A DNA stretch of 64,000 nucleotides from Mesotaenium endlicherianum. Lineage: Eukaryota; Streptophyta; Zygnematophyceae; Zygnematales; Mesotaeniaceae. Of this stretch, positions 36,226-50,000 are shown in pieces. Numbering within the stretch: position 1 is the first letter of the stretch; every line of letters starts with the position of its first letter. The stretch is taken from contig WELA01009928.1 in the NCBI GenBank assembly GCA_009602735.1, positions 480,925 to 544,924 on the forward strand. The letters run 5' to 3'. The notes under the pieces were generated by a model. The model was not told the DNA's origin. It saw only the letters and a program-made list of their open reading frames with translations, and did not search any database. The translations under genes were made by a program, and so were the position numbers.

Positions 36226-37715
36226 TTAGGAGGGAGATGTCCCTGGCGCCCTATACTCAGGGGAGTAAGACCTTTTTCTGTCTTGGGGTCTCCTGAAGCC
36301 TGGGGGATCCACGTAGGGAGCCCGCGGAGAACGCAGTAACTGTGCTGTTTTCTTCTGCACAGTCTGATACTGAATAGAGGCAGCCTTCTCCTGGGCAGCC
36401 CTTAAACTGACAGGTACATATACCAGCATCCCAGAAAAATGTTGCATGACATGAGCCAAGTGCACATGCCCTCTCTGCGAGGGAGATGCTGGCAGGCCTT
36501 TGGCTATTTCTCTAGCAGCCCTCCTGTCGGCCCTGTTTGACTGGGTCTCCGTGCCTGGAGATGCGCTCTGTCCTCTGGCAGTTCCCAACCAAGTGATATC
36601 TTCCTCTTCAACGAGCTGATGCAGGGCCAACCCAGTCTTCTCCCTTACAGGGGATGTGGCAGGTGTCAGGATCACAGCGGAGCTAGTGTCCTCCTCCTTG
36701 CCTTCCTCTTCTTCTTCCTCTGACCCCTCCTCCTCTCCATCTCCTGGTTCCTCTGAGACTCCTGGGTCTCTTCTGTCAGCTGCTCCAGCTGTTCCCGAGA
36801 AAAAGAATATCCCACTGACCTTTCCCATTTGGGTGCTGGTAGGGGCTCTTGGGTCCGGACCGCATACAGGTCCTTTTCTCCCTGCTTGCTTGCCCATTTG
36901 GCATAAGCGTGCTTCCCTTTAGAGAATGACTCTCGGGCCCTGCTCCTGTCCTCCTGCATTTGTTGGCTCATGCAGTTTCTTACTCCATCCAGTCTTGGGT
37001 CCCAAGCTGCAATATGAGGAGGCAATACTATGTTCCCCTGTAGGTCTATTAGCAAGTCTTCCTCCCTTGCCTTGTCATTTTGCTGGTCCCTCACGTTGAT
37101 GGTCATCCACCGCCAATCGGTGGGCTTCTGGAAGAAGGCAAGGTGTCCTTTTCAGAGTTCAAGGGTACCAGTGCCCTGCAAAGTCCAGCTGACTGGTTTC
37201 CCTCGCCAAAAATTCCCAGCTCCTTCTTTCCACCTCATTATACATGGCCTTGAACCTGTTCTGGGATGTGGAGTCCTTAAAGCTGTCCGCGTCCATGGGG
37301 ATCATCCTGATGACCCTATCTTTCCCCCAGATACCCAGAATCGATACAGCTCCTGCTTCGTTCACCTGGACCACTGCCTTGGCCTCTCTGACCGTATGTC
37401 CTACCATCCTGGCATAATCGTGATAGAGGAGAATTCCTGTGCTGACCTCTATATACTTGTCAAAGCTTTTACAATGTCTCCCCTTCCCTCTGCAGGATTT
37501 CCTTCTGCGACTCACTGCAACCTTTCTGGGCATACTTGAAGGCCTCCTCCAGTAGATTAAAGCCCTTGCCCAGCACATTGTAGCGGTAGCTGCTGATTCT
37601 CCTCTGTTCTTCTTCTTCAGCCTGCTGCTTCCGCCTCTCCCCAGCTTGCCTCTCCTCTTCCGCCTTCTTGGCCTCCTCTGCAGCTTTTCTGTCAAGTTCT
37701 TCCTGCCTCAGCCTG
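36226..37715 (-). pseudogene. B1 ORF3, major part (interrupted by A1)
   Basis: Minus-strand relative of the B2 ORF3 containing the central conserved domain (DYARMVGHT, YNEVERRSWEFLARE, LPPHIAAWDPRLDGVR, FSKGKHAYAKWA) and the C-terminal SPSQRGHVHLAHVMQH block. The remaining N-terminal part lies at 44396-44573 beyond the A1 insertion. Fossil; no function is expected from this copy. Confidence 0.85.
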
Positions 37716-38218
37716 TGTAGTGATTTGAGTTATTATACATTAGTTTGCATATATTTTAATGTTTTCAAATATATTTGAAGTAGTATTGTGTGGAGTCAAG
37801 TGTGAATAGGTACTCTAGTAACTTGGTTCATGTCCTTTGAATCTTCCAAGGCATTTTCGAAGTTAGAGGAAAGACCTAGAAGAACTCCATGTGGCAAAAG
37901 TCAGATGTGCCATTTTTAGGTCAAAAGGACATGTGTACATTATTCTAGAAAGAGGTGGCAAGTTTTGGGATGTGTTGGGTGCCAACACATCAACATACAC
38001 CTTCCTAGAAATTACTTATGTAGCAAGTATATAAACAAGAGCTAGAACATAGAAAGACATTCCAGAATCACTCTTGTACTTGCCAAAATCCAGAAATATA
38101 TTAACTTTCAAGAAGCCATCTCTCTTTCAAGAAGCTACCACTTGTGTTCAAAGATCCTTGTCTTGAATAGATAAAGTATTCTGTTTTACTAAGTACTTTA
38201 TCTATCTGTTTCACTACA
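37716..38218 (+). repeat. A1 5' LTR
   Basis: 503 bp, TG...CA ends, immediately followed by the primer-binding site. Confidence 0.95.
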
Positions 38219-38219
38219 G

Positions 38220-38231
38220 TGGTATCGGAGC
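38220..38231 (+). promoter_or_regulatory. A1 primer-binding site
   Basis: TGGTATCGGAGC one base after the LTR, matching the TGGTATCAGAGC class that pairs with initiator tRNA-Met. Confidence 0.85.
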
Positions 38232-38255
38232 TAGGCACTTTGGTAGCACAAGAAG

Positions 38256-39536
38256 ATGGCCGATCCTCAAGACCAACAGCAAGCTTTCGAAGGAAGCCCT
38301 TCCTCTCCAAGACACCCTCCTCCAGCGCCGATGGGAGAGCCCACTCAAGAAAATCTGCAACAACAAGAAGCACCACAAGGAGGAGCACACCCTCCTCCAG
38401 CGTCGATGGGAGAGCCTACTCAAGGAAATCTGCAACAACAAGAAGCACCACAAGGAGGAGCACCGTCAAATCCCGTGGCAGCCGCTATAGCAAAGTTGAC
38501 CCCACCACAAGGAGTTCCCGCAAATGAGTGGGCAGCCTTCCTAATGACCGTCCACAACCAAGTGGGCTTGGCCACCTATGAAGCAACCGTGCAAGCGTCA
38601 AGAGAAGCTATGGCTGCCATGGTTGCCCCTATTGCGAGCAATGCTCAAAATCCAGCCCCGGCTCAAGCGCCTCCACAAGAGCCAACGAGAGCAAGGAAAC
38701 TCATCAAGCCCGGCAAACCCGACACTTTCAACCCCGGGAAAGGTGCCAACCTGAATTTATGGCTCTACCAAGTGGAGACGTACCTCGCGTTCCTTGAAGT
38801 ACCCGAGGAGGACTACGTTCCCTTTGCCGTTACCTTACTTAGAGGAGCAGCAACATCATGGTGGCGTAACTATCAAGCGGCTATATATCAAGCTATGGCG
38901 CACCCCATGCTCGGCCAAGAGCCCCCACCATCATATGCAAGATGGGCAGATTTTCGTGAGGCCCTCAAGAAGCAATTCATGCCCATCAATGCGGAGAAGA
39001 TTGCCCGAGGAAAGCTCCACCATCTCAAGCAAACGACGTCCGTTCAAGAGTATACATCCAGATTTCACGCCCTCACTCTTGAGATCCCCAACATGTCTCT
39101 CGAGGAGAAGATTGACCGTTACATCTTTGGCCTCAAACCCAAGGTGGCAAAGGAAGTGGAGTTACGCGACTTGACGGACTTCTCAAAGATCATTGAAGTG
39201 GCCCAAAAGGTGGATACCTTGGATTTCAAGCACTCCGTGCCTTCATCTTCACGGGTACCGACGACGCGGGTGTACGCAGCCCCTTCCACATCCGAATCTG
39301 GACCCACACCCATGGAAATCGGAGTTATTAAAAGGGACCCCGCGGCTGCCCGGAAGAGTGGAAGACCCTCCAATGACACTTATGATGCAAGAAACCAGCA
39401 AGGAGTGAAAGCAAGACTCTCCCCGGCTGAAAAAGAAGCTCTCATGACGGCTGGACTATGCTTCTATTGCAAGGAAAAGGGCCATCGTGCACTTTCATGC
39501 CCCAAAAAGTTGTCAAAAAACGGACAGCGCCGGTAG
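38256..39536 (+). CDS. gag: A1 Gag polyprotein
   Basis: 426 residues. A Pro/Gln-rich N-terminus carries a 25-residue tandem repeat. The retrotransposon Gag capsid region lies around 155-290 ([56 protein letters not shown]). A CCHC zinc knuckle [14 protein letters not shown] is near the C-terminus. Gag forms the particle that packages element RNA. The pol frame overlaps its last 79 nt in another frame, an arrangement in families that make Gag-Pol by programmed ribosomal frameshifting. Confidence 0.93.
   Translation: MADPQDQQQAFEGSPSSPRHPPPAPMGEPTQENLQQQEAPQGGAHPPPASMGEPTQGNLQQQEAPQGGAPSNPVAAAIAKLTPPQGVPANEWAAFLMTVHNQVGLATYEATVQASREAMAAMVAPIASNAQNPAPAQAPPQEPTRARKLIKPGKPDTFNPGKGANLNLWLYQVETYLAFLEVPEEDYVPFAVTLLRGAATSWWRNYQAAIYQAMAHPMLGQEPPPSYARWADFREALKKQFMPINAEKIARGKLHHLKQTTSVQEYTSRFHALTLEIPNMSLEEKIDRYIFGLKPKVAKEVELRDLTDFSKIIEVAQKVDTLDFKHSVPSSSRVPTTRVYAAPSTSESGPTPMEIGVIKRDPAAARKSGRPSNDTYDARNQQGVKARLSPAEKEALMTAGLCFYCKEKGHRALSCPKKLSKNGQRR
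38313..38462 (+). repeat. 75-bp tandem duplication in A1 gag
   Basis: Two in-frame units (38313-38387, 38388-38462) encoding nearly identical 25-residue segments with [19 protein letters not shown]. Confidence 0.9.
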
Positions 39537-42500
39537 GCCAGGAGCCTACCACCCCAAGACCCACTTCACGAGAAGGCAACACGCCAAGTGAGGTGGAGAC
39601 CCCCGTTGAAGACGACGTTCCAGCCCCAATGAGTTTGAGAGGTTACCTTGGAGGAGAGAAGGTCCACATCTTGGTGGATAGCGGAGCTCAAGGCAACTTC
39701 ATTGCTGCAGATTTTGCCACCAAGCACGGTATTACTATGCGAACTCTTGACCACGACGAGGAGATTATGATGCCCGATGGATTCTCCTATACTACCCCTT
39801 CCAAGAAGACGTACCCCTTGGCACTCTCTATCAAGTCCTTCAAGGATAGAGTAGTGTTCTCCCCCATGCAATTGGGCAAGTACGACGTCATCCTAGGGAC
39901 GCCTTGGTTGACCAAGCACAACCCCCAAGTTGATTGGAGGACCGGTACTATCAAGATCAAGAATGACATCACTTCAAGAATCTGTATTTTGCGCGCAATC
40001 CAGAATATCCAGACCCAAGACATCCAGAAGCCGGCACACGAGATACTATTGTCCGCCCTCCAACTCAAGAGACTTGTGAGGAAGGGACACGAGCTTCTTT
40101 TGGCCTTGATCACGCCAAAAGACATCAAGAAAGACATCGAGAGTCAAGAAGGCAGCCCCGTTCCCAAGGAGATACAAGAAGTCTTTGAGGACTACAAAGA
40201 AGTGTTCTCCCCGGAATTGCCCAAGGGCCTACCCCCCAAAAGATTCGTAGACCACAAGATAGAGTTGGAGCCCGGAAGCAAGCCCATCTCTCGGCCTACG
40301 TTCAAAATGTCATACACGGAGCTAGACGAAGTCAAGAAGCAAATCAAGGAGCTACTGGAGCATGGCTTCATTCGACCTAGCAAGTCGCCATTTGGAGCCC
40401 CGGTGCTATTTGTCAAGAAGAAAGATGGTACCTTGAGGATGTGTGTGGACTATCGCGCCCTCAACAAGATCACCATCAAGAATCGATACCCGCTGCCGCG
40501 CATGGATGAGCTCATGGACCGGCTGGTTGGAGCCAAGTACTTCACGAAGATTGACTTACGGAGCGGCTACCACCAGATTCGCATCGCAGAACCGGACATA
40601 GAGAAGACGGCATTCAGGACAAGATATGGACATTTTGAGTTCATGGTCCTGCCATTTGGACTCACCAACGCGCCAGCAACTTTCATGACTATGATGAACA
40701 CCATATTTCAGCCCATGTTGGACAGATTTGTGGTGGTATTCATCGATGACATCCTTATCTACAGCAAGACCCTTGAAGAGCATGCGAGACACTTGAAAGA
40801 AGTCCTTGAAGTATTGAAGCAAAACAAGCTGTTTGCGAAGGAGTCAAAATGCGAGTTTGCCAAACAAGAAGTGGAGTTCCTAGGTCTCCACGTGACTGCT
40901 GATGGCATCAAGATAGACCCCAAGAAGACCACGGTGGTGGAGGAATGGCCAACCCCCACGACCAAGAAAGAACTCCAGTCATTCTTGGGATTTGCCAATT
41001 GGTACAGAAAATTCATCCAAGGCTTCTCGCACATAGCAGCCCCCCTGACAGATCTACTCAAGAAGGACAGGCTATATACATGGACCGAGAAAGAGGAAGA
41101 GGCATTTCAAGAGTTAAAGCGAAGATTGACCACATCCCCGGTGCTCACACTCCCAAGTCCAAACCCAGATTGGCCCTTCCACGTCATCACCGATGCATCT
41201 TCCTATGCAATAGGAGCAATCCTGCTTCAAGACCAAGGCAAGGGACTGCAGCCCATCGCCTACGAGTCAAGGAAGCTAAATCCAGCCGAGCAAAATTATA
41301 CAACCACGGAGCGAGAGGCATTGGCGATTGTACATGCCTTGAAGGTTTGGCGCTGCTACGTTGAAGGACGCAAAGTACTGGTCACCACGGACCACGAGGC
41401 GTTAAAGCACCTCCAGACGCAGCCGTATCTCTCAAGGAGACAAGCAAGATGGAGCGGATACTTGCAACAATACAACATCACGATTCAGTACCAGCCCGGC
41501 AAGACAAACCCGGCTGACCCCCTCTCAAGACTGCAATTAAATGCAGTGATGGTATCCCTGAAGACAGATCTGGAAGCTCGATTTTCAGCCGCCTATGAAA
41601 GAGACCCTTACTACAAGAACGGAGAAGCAGCCTTGGACCCATGCAAGAAGCAAGAAGGCAATTATTGGGTGAGGCAAGATACGGGCCAGAGATGTGTTCC
41701 TAATGACTTAGACCTCCGGCTCTTGCTTCTACGAGAAGCACACGACAACCCTCTTGGAGGACACTTTGGAATCCTAAGGACCACGGGCGTTCTAGCTAGG
41801 ACTTATTGTTGGCCAGGCATGTCTAAGCAAGTCAAGGAGTACTGCAGGAGCTGTGACACATGCCAAAGAATCAAGCCATCATCGCAAAAGGCGGGAGGAC
41901 TCCTCCAACCACTACCAATCCCCGAAAGACAATGGACGGACATCTCAATGGACCTTATCGTGGACTTGCCCGTGACACCTCGAGGCCATAATGCAATACT
42001 CACGGTGGTGGACAGACTTACCAAGATGGCTCATTTTATTCCCACGACGACTAAGGCTACAGCACCACAACTTGCAAGACTCATCTTTGACAACATCTTC
42101 CGACTCCATGGACTACCATCAAGAATTGTGTCAGATAGAGATCCAAGATTCACAAGCCATTTCTGGAAAAATCTCTTCAAGAACTTGGGTACATCGCTGG
42201 ATATGTCTACTGCCTACCACCCACAATCAGATGGGCAAACCGAGCGTATGAATCGTACCCTAAAGACCTCTCTAAAGGCCTACGTGTCTACCCTCGAGCA
42301 AGACTGGGACATGTACTTGACCCCCCTCGAGTTTGCCTACAACAACACTACGCAGGCCTCTACCCAAGAGTCCCCATTCTTCCTCAACTATGGCTTCCAT
42401 CCGACCACGCCACTGAGCTTCACGGCTGGCCATGATGAAGTACCTGCAGCCACAGATTTTATGGAGACATTAGAAGCAGCCCTTACAGCAGCGAAGAAAG

Positions 42501-43123
42501 CTCTACAACACGCGCAAGATGCTCAAGCAAGAGTGGCGAACAGATCCAGAAGAGAAATTACGTACAGAGTGGGTGACAACGTGTTACTATCATCCAAGAA
42601 CATTTCCCTGAACAACAGGCCTGCCGGCAGCAAGTTCTCTCCCAAGTATTTGGGACCCTTCAAGATTATCCAGCAAGTCAACCCCGTTGCTTTCAAGCTA
42701 GAACTTCCCCAGACTATGCACATCGACCCCGTATTCCACGCTTCCCTCTTCAAGCCATATGTGCAACCCGACAACAAGTTCCCAGGACGTGTGACAACCC
42801 CACCAGCCCCAACAATAGTGGATGATCATTTGGAGTACGAAGTGGAAGACATAGTGGCTATGAGAAATTTCAGGAGACAGCAGCAATACTTGATCAAGTG
42901 GAAAGGATATCCAGATTCGGAGAATAGTTGGGTGGCGGCGCACTACCTTGACAAAGTTCAGAGAAAGTTGAAGCGCTTCCATGCCGCCAACCCCCATCTT
43001 GGACCAGCCCCAAGTCTCTCTACTAGAAGCCCGAAGACTTCAGGGAGGCAGCCTGCCACCATCAAGAAGCAGCAGAAGACCCCTTGGAGGCAGCCTGCAA
43101 GAACAAGAAAGAGGAAAAATTGA
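39458..43123 (+). CDS. pol: A1 Pol polyprotein with chromodomain
   Basis: 1221 codons open. Domains in order: aspartic protease ([12 protein letters not shown]), reverse transcriptase ([34 protein letters not shown]), RNase H ([16 protein letters not shown]), integrase with HHCC finger ([11 protein letters not shown]) and DDE core ([54 protein letters not shown]), and a C-terminal chromodomain ([29 protein letters not shown]). Protease-RT-RNaseH-integrase order plus chromodomain places it in the chromovirus branch of Ty3/Gypsy. Its first codons overlap gag. Confidence 0.95.
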   Translation: MLLLQGKGPSCTFMPQKVVKKRTAPVGQEPTTPRPTSREGNTPSEVETPVEDDVPAPMSLRGYLGGEKVHILVDSGAQGNFIAADFATKHGITMRTLDHDEEIMMPDGFSYTTPSKKTYPLALSIKSFKDRVVFSPMQLGKYDVILGTPWLTKHNPQVDWRTGTIKIKNDITSRICILRAIQNIQTQDIQKPAHEILLSALQLKRLVRKGHELLLALITPKDIKKDIESQEGSPVPKEIQEVFEDYKEVFSPELPKGLPPKRFVDHKIELEPGSKPISRPTFKMSYTELDEVKKQIKELLEHGFIRPSKSPFGAPVLFVKKKDGTLRMCVDYRALNKITIKNRYPLPRMDELMDRLVGAKYFTKIDLRSGYHQIRIAEPDIEKTAFRTRYGHFEFMVLPFGLTNAPATFMTMMNTIFQPMLDRFVVVFIDDILIYSKTLEEHARHLKEVLEVLKQNKLFAKESKCEFAKQEVEFLGLHVTADGIKIDPKKTTVVEEWPTPTTKKELQSFLGFANWYRKFIQGFSHIAAPLTDLLKKDRLYTWTEKEEEAFQELKRRLTTSPVLTLPSPNPDWPFHVITDASSYAIGAILLQDQGKGLQPIAYESRKLNPAEQNYTTTEREALAIVHALKVWRCYVEGRKVLVTTDHEALKHLQTQPYLSRRQARWSGYLQQYNITIQYQPGKTNPADPLSRLQLNAVMVSLKTDLEARFSAAYERDPYYKNGEAALDPCKKQEGNYWVRQDTGQRCVPNDLDLRLLLLREAHDNPLGGHFGILRTTGVLARTYCWPGMSKQVKEYCRSCDTCQRIKPSSQKAGGLLQPLPIPERQWTDISMDLIVDLPVTPRGHNAILTVVDRLTKMAHFIPTTTKATAPQLARLIFDNIFRLHGLPSRIVSDRDPRFTSHFWKNLFKNLGTSLDMSTAYHPQSDGQTERMNRTLKTSLKAYVSTLEQDWDMYLTPLEFAYNNTTQASTQESPFFLNYGFHPTTPLSFTAGHDEVPAATDFMETLEAALTAAKKALQHAQDAQARVANRSRREITYRVGDNVLLSSKNISLNNRPAGSKFSPKYLGPFKIIQQVNPVAFKLELPQTMHIDPVFHASLFKPYVQPDNKFPGRVTTPPAPTIVDDHLEYEVEDIVAMRNFRRQQQYLIKWKGYPDSENSWVAAHYLDKVQRKLKRFHAANPHLGPAPSLSTRSPKTSGRQPATIKKQQKTPWRQPARTRKRKN

Positions 43124-43878
43124 CATTAGACACTCTTCTCTTCTCGCAGTTTCTGGACAGAAAACTAAAACTGCTACTGGTAATAGGTCTCTGCATAATA
43201 AATTCTGAAAATTTACCTGGCTGTAGTCCATGAGTAGCCGGTCATTTAGAGTCCAAGTTTGCTCAATTTGGAGCACTGGTGAGAGAGATATGATGCTCTA
43301 AGTAGAAGGGGGTCAGGCTGCTGGCATTGTTAGGACAGAATATGCCTTCTGACATTGTGCCTTCCCCTGAACTTGGAATGCTCTGAAACTCAAGACTCTG
43401 GTAGAACATCTTACAGCGCCCAGTTTGAGACTTAGTTTGCAGAATTTGGAGAAGTATAGAAGGACTTATGATTTTCAGAAGTTTCTGCACAGATTTGGAG
43501 GAGTGCCTACTCTCTCAGCTCTCAACGACACTCCAGAAATGAGAATGCTCTCAAATTTGGTGACCCGGTAGAGTTCTCCGACGCGGTCCGTCTGGCACTC
43601 GAATTTTCAGATTTGGAGCAGTTCTGTGGCCGCTATGAATTTTTGAGTTCGTGGCAGATTCTGGGCCAACTTGTACAATTTTCTTTATCATTAAGGAGTA
43701 GGCTAGCCAATAAGGTCACACCACCTACGACCTTGCCTAGTCTACCTTACATGTGTAGCACCTGACTTGGCGCCTTTGACTAGTCCTCTTCACATGTGTG
43801 GCATCTGACTTGAAACTGTTGACTAGTTTGCTCCACATGTGTAAGACCTGACTTGACGCGCCGAGACGTCGCTTTTTC

Positions 43879-43892
43879 TATCGGGGGGGTGA
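43879..43892 (+). promoter_or_regulatory. A1 polypurine tract
   Basis: ATCGGGGGGGTGA directly before the 3' LTR; the expected plus-strand primer site. Confidence 0.75.
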
Positions 43893-44395
43893 TGTAGTGA
43901 TTTGAGTTATTATATATTAGTTTGCATATATTTTAATGTTTTCAAATATATTTGGAGTAGTATTGTGTGGAGTCAAGTGTGAATAGGTACTCTAGTAACT
44001 TGGTTCATGTCCTTTGAACCTTCCAAGGCATTTTCGAAGTTAGAGGAAAGACCTAGAAGAACTCCATGTGGCAAAAGTCAAATGTGCCATTTTTAGGTCA
44101 AAAGGACATGTGTACATTATTCTAGAAAGAGGTGGCAAGTTTTGGGATGTGTTGGGTGCCAACACATCAACATACACCTTCCTAGAAATTACTTATTTAG
44201 CAGGTATATAAACAAGAGCTAGAACATAGAAAGACATTCCAGAATCACTCTTGCACTTGCCAAAATCCAGAAATATATTAACTTTCAAGAAGCCATCTCT
44301 CTTTCGAGAAGCTACCACTTGTGTTCAAAGATCCTTGTCTTGAATAGATAAAGTATTCTGTTTTACTAAGTACTTTATCTATCTGTTTCACTACA
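43893..44395 (+). repeat. A1 3' LTR
   Basis: 503 bp, the same length as the 5' LTR, about eight differences by eye; followed by GCCTG of the target duplication. Confidence 0.95.
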
Positions 44396-44766
44396 GCCTG
44401 GCTTGTTCCTCCTCCTTCTTCTTCTGTGCCTCCCGCTGTTGTTGGAGTCCTTGTGATTTCCGAGCGGAGATGGAGGATGATTCAATGTCGTCACGGAATT
44501 GCAAGTATTCTGCATGTGCCTCTTCCGCTCTTCTCTTCCTCTTAAGTTCCGACTTCTGAGCCATCGTGCTCAATCATAAACACAATGCAGACAGTGAAGT
44601 CATAGTACTTTGCCGCGACTGAGTGCCCATGGTGAAGAAGAACGTGATAGGGAGAGTCCGTAGTGTGTAGTACCTTGTGTGAGTGAGTATAAGAGAGAAT
44701 TGAGTTAGAGAGAAAAGTGAGTATGAGCGCAGGTTGAGTGTGTAGAATGGTTATAAAATTTGCCTG

Positions 44767-45486
44767 TGTAATGAATCAGTATACTGGTCGATATAATATT
44801 CATTTAAATAATATAGTTAAATAAGTTCAGCCTGCTAAACTCTAGTTAAGAATCAGTCTGCTGGACTTTATACTTAATATCAGTTTAATGACTTGGCCGG
44901 AAGTAGCAGGCTCAGGTCACCTTAAGTCAGCTTGCTGACACATTCTTTGACAGCCAGCTGACTTCCATACTCGGTAGCAGCGAACTGCCTCGATATGCTT
45001 CTAAGTGTGGTGTGCTAAATGAATGGCGACATGACATCCCTATGATGGATGGCGATTCGGGATGATGGGAGATGGCGGTGGATTTGGTTAACCGAGGTCC
45101 TACCAACGTGGTTAACTCCCGGGTAGGCGGTGCCATCGCACTGACCGTTGAACAGTAAACTCATTCCATGTACATACGCTAGACATTGCTCTCGAGTTCG
45201 GCATTCGGGAACGAGGCCAACTCTCTTGTATAGCTTACTGAGAGAGATCTGAATCCAAGGCGAGAAGCCATTGATACGCACTGTCTTCTAATCTTCCTTA
45301 TGTATGAGTTTACTTATTTGCATTATTGATGCTAGTTTACTCGCATTTGACTGACGAGTATTATCCACTGCTAGTGTGTTGTCCTTTGCCGTTAAACCAG
45401 TTGACGGAAATACCATAAAGATTACTTGCTGATATAAAGATCTTTATTAATTGTTAATCGCCTATTTGGTAAGTCGATTCATTTCA
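44767..45486 (+). repeat. B2 5' LTR
   Basis: 720 bp from TGTAATGAATCAG to GATTCATTTCA, followed by the primer-binding site. Confidence 0.95.
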
Positions 45487-45487
45487 G

Positions 45488-45499
45488 TGGTATCGGAGC
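45488..45499 (+). promoter_or_regulatory. B2 primer-binding site
   Basis: TGGTATCGGAGC one base past the LTR, initiator tRNA-Met class, as in A1. Confidence 0.85.
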
Positions 45500-45520
45500 A
45501 GTTATCACAGTCTTCTTTGT

Positions 45521-46999
45521 ATGGTAAGGACAAGGTCTCAAACTAGCAACCCCCGAGACATGGAGAACCAGGATAACGAGAATGTCAAAAACCAGGCGGA
45601 AAGCCATGTAGCGGGAAATCGTACCTATTCAGAAGCAGTAGCGGATACTGCAGCTAGGGAGGTAGCAGATGAGGCAGCTGCTACTGCCTCAGTCGCAGCT
45701 CAGCAAGCTGAGGAGGAGATAGCCAGACTAGAAGCTGAACAAGTAGCAAAGGCCGCTGAAGATATACAAACGAGGGAAGGGCTGCCAGCTGACGAGCGCA
45801 CTGTTGAAGAACTTATGGCATCAAGGGCCAATGTTCTGAACCCACCTCCTGCCGTACAACTCAATGTACCCCTAGGTCAAATACGTGACCGGCTGAATGC
45901 GGCAGGAAATGCTGCTGCAAGAGCAAGAGGGATTGTTGAGGACACTACTCAGCGAGTAGATGCCAATGCTGCTGCTGCATTTGCTAATCTACCACCCCAA
46001 AATGTAGACTTGGGAGCATTGTTCGTTCAGATGCAGTCGCAAATGGCGACCATGTATCAGTCCCAGCAGGAGGACAAAAGAATCATAATGTCCCTACTCC
46101 GGGACAGAGACCAACTGGGGTCTCACACCACTAGTGGTGGTGGCCGAGGGCCTAGTAAGCCCAAGCCGAAACCTCCCCAGGACTATGATCCTGAGGGAAA
46201 CAGAAAATATTACCTGATCAAGTTTCTCGCGGATGTTGAGCAGTGGCTGGAGAACTACCCAGAACTGCAAGATTACGAGAAGGTCAGGCACACCGGTGCG
46301 CTACTGAAAGGCAGTGCCGCAGACTGGTGGCTTTACTGGAAGGAAGAGCGTAAGGCTCGGCAACTCGGTGACCCTACGTGGGTAGAGTTTGTCGAGAAGT
46401 TGCATGAGAAGTTTGATGTCATCAACCAGCAGGAGAAAGCTATCTATGCGATGATCTCCCTGACACTGAAGCAGACCACTTCAGTTGCTGAGTTTGCTCA
46501 AAAGTTCCAAGAGAACATGATGAAGCAGCCTGATTTGCCAGAACGGTATAGGATAGCATACTTCAGGTATGGCTTGAAATCCGAGGTCTCTGGTCATTTT
46601 GCTGAGAAAAAGTATGAGAAACTGGCTGACTTGATCCAGGATGCTGACGCCTGGGATCAGCAGCAGTTCAATCACAAGCGCCAGAGTAACGCTTTGGTGT
46701 CTAAGATTGTCAAAAAGCCCCACGGTTCCTACAATGCAGTTGAAGGAGACCAGGCTGAGGATAATCAGGGTGATGAATATGAGTATGAGTACAATGCTAT
46801 TCAGTCTAGAGGTAGAGGTGGTCCCTCTCGAGGTGGCTATGGAAGGGGTGGTGGTAGGACTAAGCCGAGACCAGCCTCAGCAAAATCTACTTGCTACCAT
46901 TGTCAGCAGAAAGGCCACTACAGAGAACAGTGTCCGGTCAAGCACCTGCCTAAGGTCGAGAGAAAAGACCAGCCTTTAAAAGACAGCAACAGTCAGTAA
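45521..46999 (+). CDS. gag: B2 Gag polyprotein
   Basis: 492 residues. The N-terminal 130 residues are Ala/Glu-rich and likely helical. The Gag capsid domain spans about 225-370 ([67 protein letters not shown]). A Gly/Arg-rich stretch then leads to one CCHC knuckle, [14 protein letters not shown]. The pol frame follows separately. Confidence 0.93.
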   Translation: MVRTRSQTSNPRDMENQDNENVKNQAESHVAGNRTYSEAVADTAAREVADEAAATASVAAQQAEEEIARLEAEQVAKAAEDIQTREGLPADERTVEELMASRANVLNPPPAVQLNVPLGQIRDRLNAAGNAAARARGIVEDTTQRVDANAAAAFANLPPQNVDLGALFVQMQSQMATMYQSQQEDKRIIMSLLRDRDQLGSHTTSGGGRGPSKPKPKPPQDYDPEGNRKYYLIKFLADVEQWLENYPELQDYEKVRHTGALLKGSAADWWLYWKEERKARQLGDPTWVEFVEKLHEKFDVINQQEKAIYAMISLTLKQTTSVAEFAQKFQENMMKQPDLPERYRIAYFRYGLKSEVSGHFAEKKYEKLADLIQDADAWDQQQFNHKRQSNALVSKIVKKPHGSYNAVEGDQAEDNQGDEYEYEYNAIQSRGRGGPSRGGYGRGGGRTKPRPASAKSTCYHCQQKGHYREQCPVKHLPKVERKDQPLKDSNSQ

Positions 47000-47067
47000 T
47001 CCAGTCTACTGACTGTGAGGATGCTAGAGATAGTGAGTCGTCACTAGCTGCCCTCGTAGCAGGTATT

Positions 47068-50000
47068 ATGGGTCCTGCTGAACTGGATTCACTATGCATG
47101 CCTGACAACCAGATAAAGGAGACCATCAGCAATATAGACGTCCAGAGAGTGCACACTCTGGATGCTCTTGTTCCACCTGATGTCCAACATTTCTTTGCTA
47201 CGTCAGGAGAACAATGCGAAAGTCAGGAAAAGACAGTCCCCCCTATCCTACTGCATTGCATGATTGCAGGTAGGAAGGTGAGGGCATTTGTTGACGGAGG
47301 GGCGTCACATACTTTTATCCACAAGGACTTAGTTAAGCGGCTAAGGCTGCCTACTGTCACCCAAGGGAATAGAAAAATATTCCTTGGAGATGCCTCAAGT
47401 ATCCCGGGAGGAGTTATAACCAAGCCTATTGAGGTCCAGTTAGGTTCTGGCATTGCAGTTCTAACTGAAACGCTTACATTTGAGGTACTCAACACTGGCT
47501 TTTATGATCTCGTGCTAGGCAGGTCCTGGCTTAATAGACATCAAGCTGAAGTGTGTTGGAGCAGAGGTACAGTTAAAGTGAGAGGAGCCAGTGATGGGCA
47601 GACTGACTTGGCACCCACCAGTGCTCTTCCTCTTGTCCTGTGTGGATGGCAAATGAAGGAAAAGAAGAGGCTTCCAGAAGGATGCAAGTTGCTGAATGCA
47701 ATGGAGTTCGTCAAAAGCTGGAACCAGAAGGAAGACAGAATGTTCTGTCTGCTGCTAAGAGAGGTACCTCCTCAACCTGAAGAAGTGGTTGAGAAAAAGG
47801 TACACCCTCCGGAACACCCTACTGCTGCAAACATTGTTGCTCAGTACACGGATGTGTTTAATATGCCTCCAGGACTACCCCCTAAGCGGGAAGTAGATCA
47901 TAGGATTGATTTATTACCTGGTAGCCAGCCACCCTGGCAACGCACGTATGGCTTGTCTTATTTGGAGAGTGAGGAGTTGAAAACACAGATTGCAGAGCTG
48001 GAGGAAAATGGTTACATTTCTCCCAGTAAATCACCGTACGGCGCACCTATCCTATTTGTTAAGAAAAAGGATGGCAGTATGCGGATGTGTGTGGATTACA
48101 GAGCCCTGAACAGAATTACAGTAAAGAACAAGTATGCTTTACCCAGAATCGAGGACTTGCTTGATACCCTGTCTGGCGCTAAGGTGTTCAGTAAGATAGA
48201 TCTCAAGAGTGGTTATCATCAAATCAGAATTGCTGAGGGGGATGAACACAAGACTGCTTTCCGCACACGTTATGGACACTATGAGTTCAACGTGATGCCA
48301 TTTGGACTGACTAATGCTCCTGCTACCTTTATGGGTGCTATGAATGACATTTTCAGACCTTATTTGGATAAGTTTGTGCAAGTTTTCCTGGATGATATTT
48401 TAATTTTCTCTAAAGATGAAGCTCAGCACACTGAACACTTAAAGAAAGTGCTGGACACTCTGCGGAAAAATCACTTGTATGCTAAAATGAGCAAGTGTGA
48501 TTTCTTTAAGGAAAGTATTGAATTCTTAGGCCACGTTGTCAGTAAAGAGGGCATCAGTGTGGATCCTAAGAAAGTCCAGACCATAAGGGACTGGCCAGTA
48601 CCACAGTCTGTCTCTGAAGTTAGATCCTTCCTCGGGTTGGCTAACTACTATAGGAGATTTATTGAGAATTATTCCACAAAGGCCAGTAAACTGACTGACC
48701 TTACTAAGAAAGACATCGGGTATGTGTGGGGGGAAGAGCAGCAGGCTGCCTTCCAGACCCTTAAAGATGCCCTTTGTTCTGCCCCAGTGCTAGCCGTGTA
48801 TGACCCCAGCAAACCGGTGCAGGTGGTTACTGATGCCTCTGATTTTGCCATGGGTGCTATTTTGTTGCAGCCTGCTGACAAAACCACAAAGGATGGTAAG
48901 GTACGGCAGGAGTGGCATCCTGTGTTGTATGAGTCTATGAAATTTAATCCAGCGGAGATTAATTACTCAGTGCATGATAAAGAGCTGCTAGCTATCATTC
49001 ATGTACTCAAACAGTGGAGAGCATACTTACATGGTAAAGCTTTTAAGGTGATTACAGATCATCTAGCTCTGACCCACTTTCAGAAGAAGTCCAAGCTGTC
49101 GAGGAGGGAGAACCGCTGGAGCCAGATGCTGGAGCAGTTCCAAGTCCAGATCGACTACAAACCAGGGAAGTTGAATCCTGCTGATGCACTCTCTAGAAGA
49201 CCTGACTTGCAAGAAAGGAACTTTAGTCAGCATGCTGTAGATAAAGTCCTGTGTGCACTCACTTCACTAAAGGTGAAAAAGTCCTTCCTTGAACAACTTA
49301 GGAAAGCCTACCTTTCTGACCCAACATTTGAGCCCAGCCCCACTACTGGTATGTGTCGTGCTACCGCACTCGGGTATAAGCTCAAGGGAGGGGTCTGGGT
49401 GACTGAAACCACTTCAGGCAGGCTGAAGCTGGTCATTCCTAATAATTTGGAAATAAGGTCTCTCTTACTGAGTCAAGCTCATGACAGTCTCCTGGGTGGA
49501 CATTTGGGGCAGGCCAAAACTGTTGGCAAACTGGCAAAACATTATCATTGGGAGGGGTTACCCCGGGAGGTCTTGAAATATGTCAAGTCCTGTGACCAGT
49601 GTCAGAGAAATAAGTCTCGGCACACACCACCCGGAGGTCTCTTGCAACCGCTACCCATCCCAGCGGGACGCTGGGAAACTATATCCATGGACTGGGTGGT
49701 CTCACTACCAAGAACTGCCAACGGGCATGATTCAATACTGGTAGTCGTGGATAAACTGACAAAAATGGTCATTTTTATCCCCACAACTGTCAAAGTGACT
49801 GCACTCGAAACAGCGAGACAGTTTTACAACCATGTAGTATGCCAACATGGGCTCCCTTCTAATATCATCTCAGACAGAGACTCAAAATTCACCTCTAAGT
49901 TCTGGAGAGCTTTAATGGGGTTAATGGGAGTCAAACAGCTGCTCAGCACAGCAAACCACCCTCAGACTGATGGGCAGACTGAAAGAACTAACCGAGTTCT

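Larger units (their letters stand above)
37716..44395 (+). mobile_element. A1: Ty3/Gypsy chromovirus, family A, looks whole
   Basis: 6680 bp with two 503-bp LTRs (37716-38218 and 43893-44395, TGTAGTG...CACTACA) and a 5-bp target duplication GCCTG (37711-37715, 44396-44400). A primer-binding site complementary to initiator tRNA-Met follows the 5' LTR, and a purine tract precedes the 3' LTR. Gag and Pol frames are both open. By eye the LTRs differ at about eight positions (over 98% identical), so the insertion is fairly recent. It sits inside ORF3 of the older B1. Confidence 0.95.
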
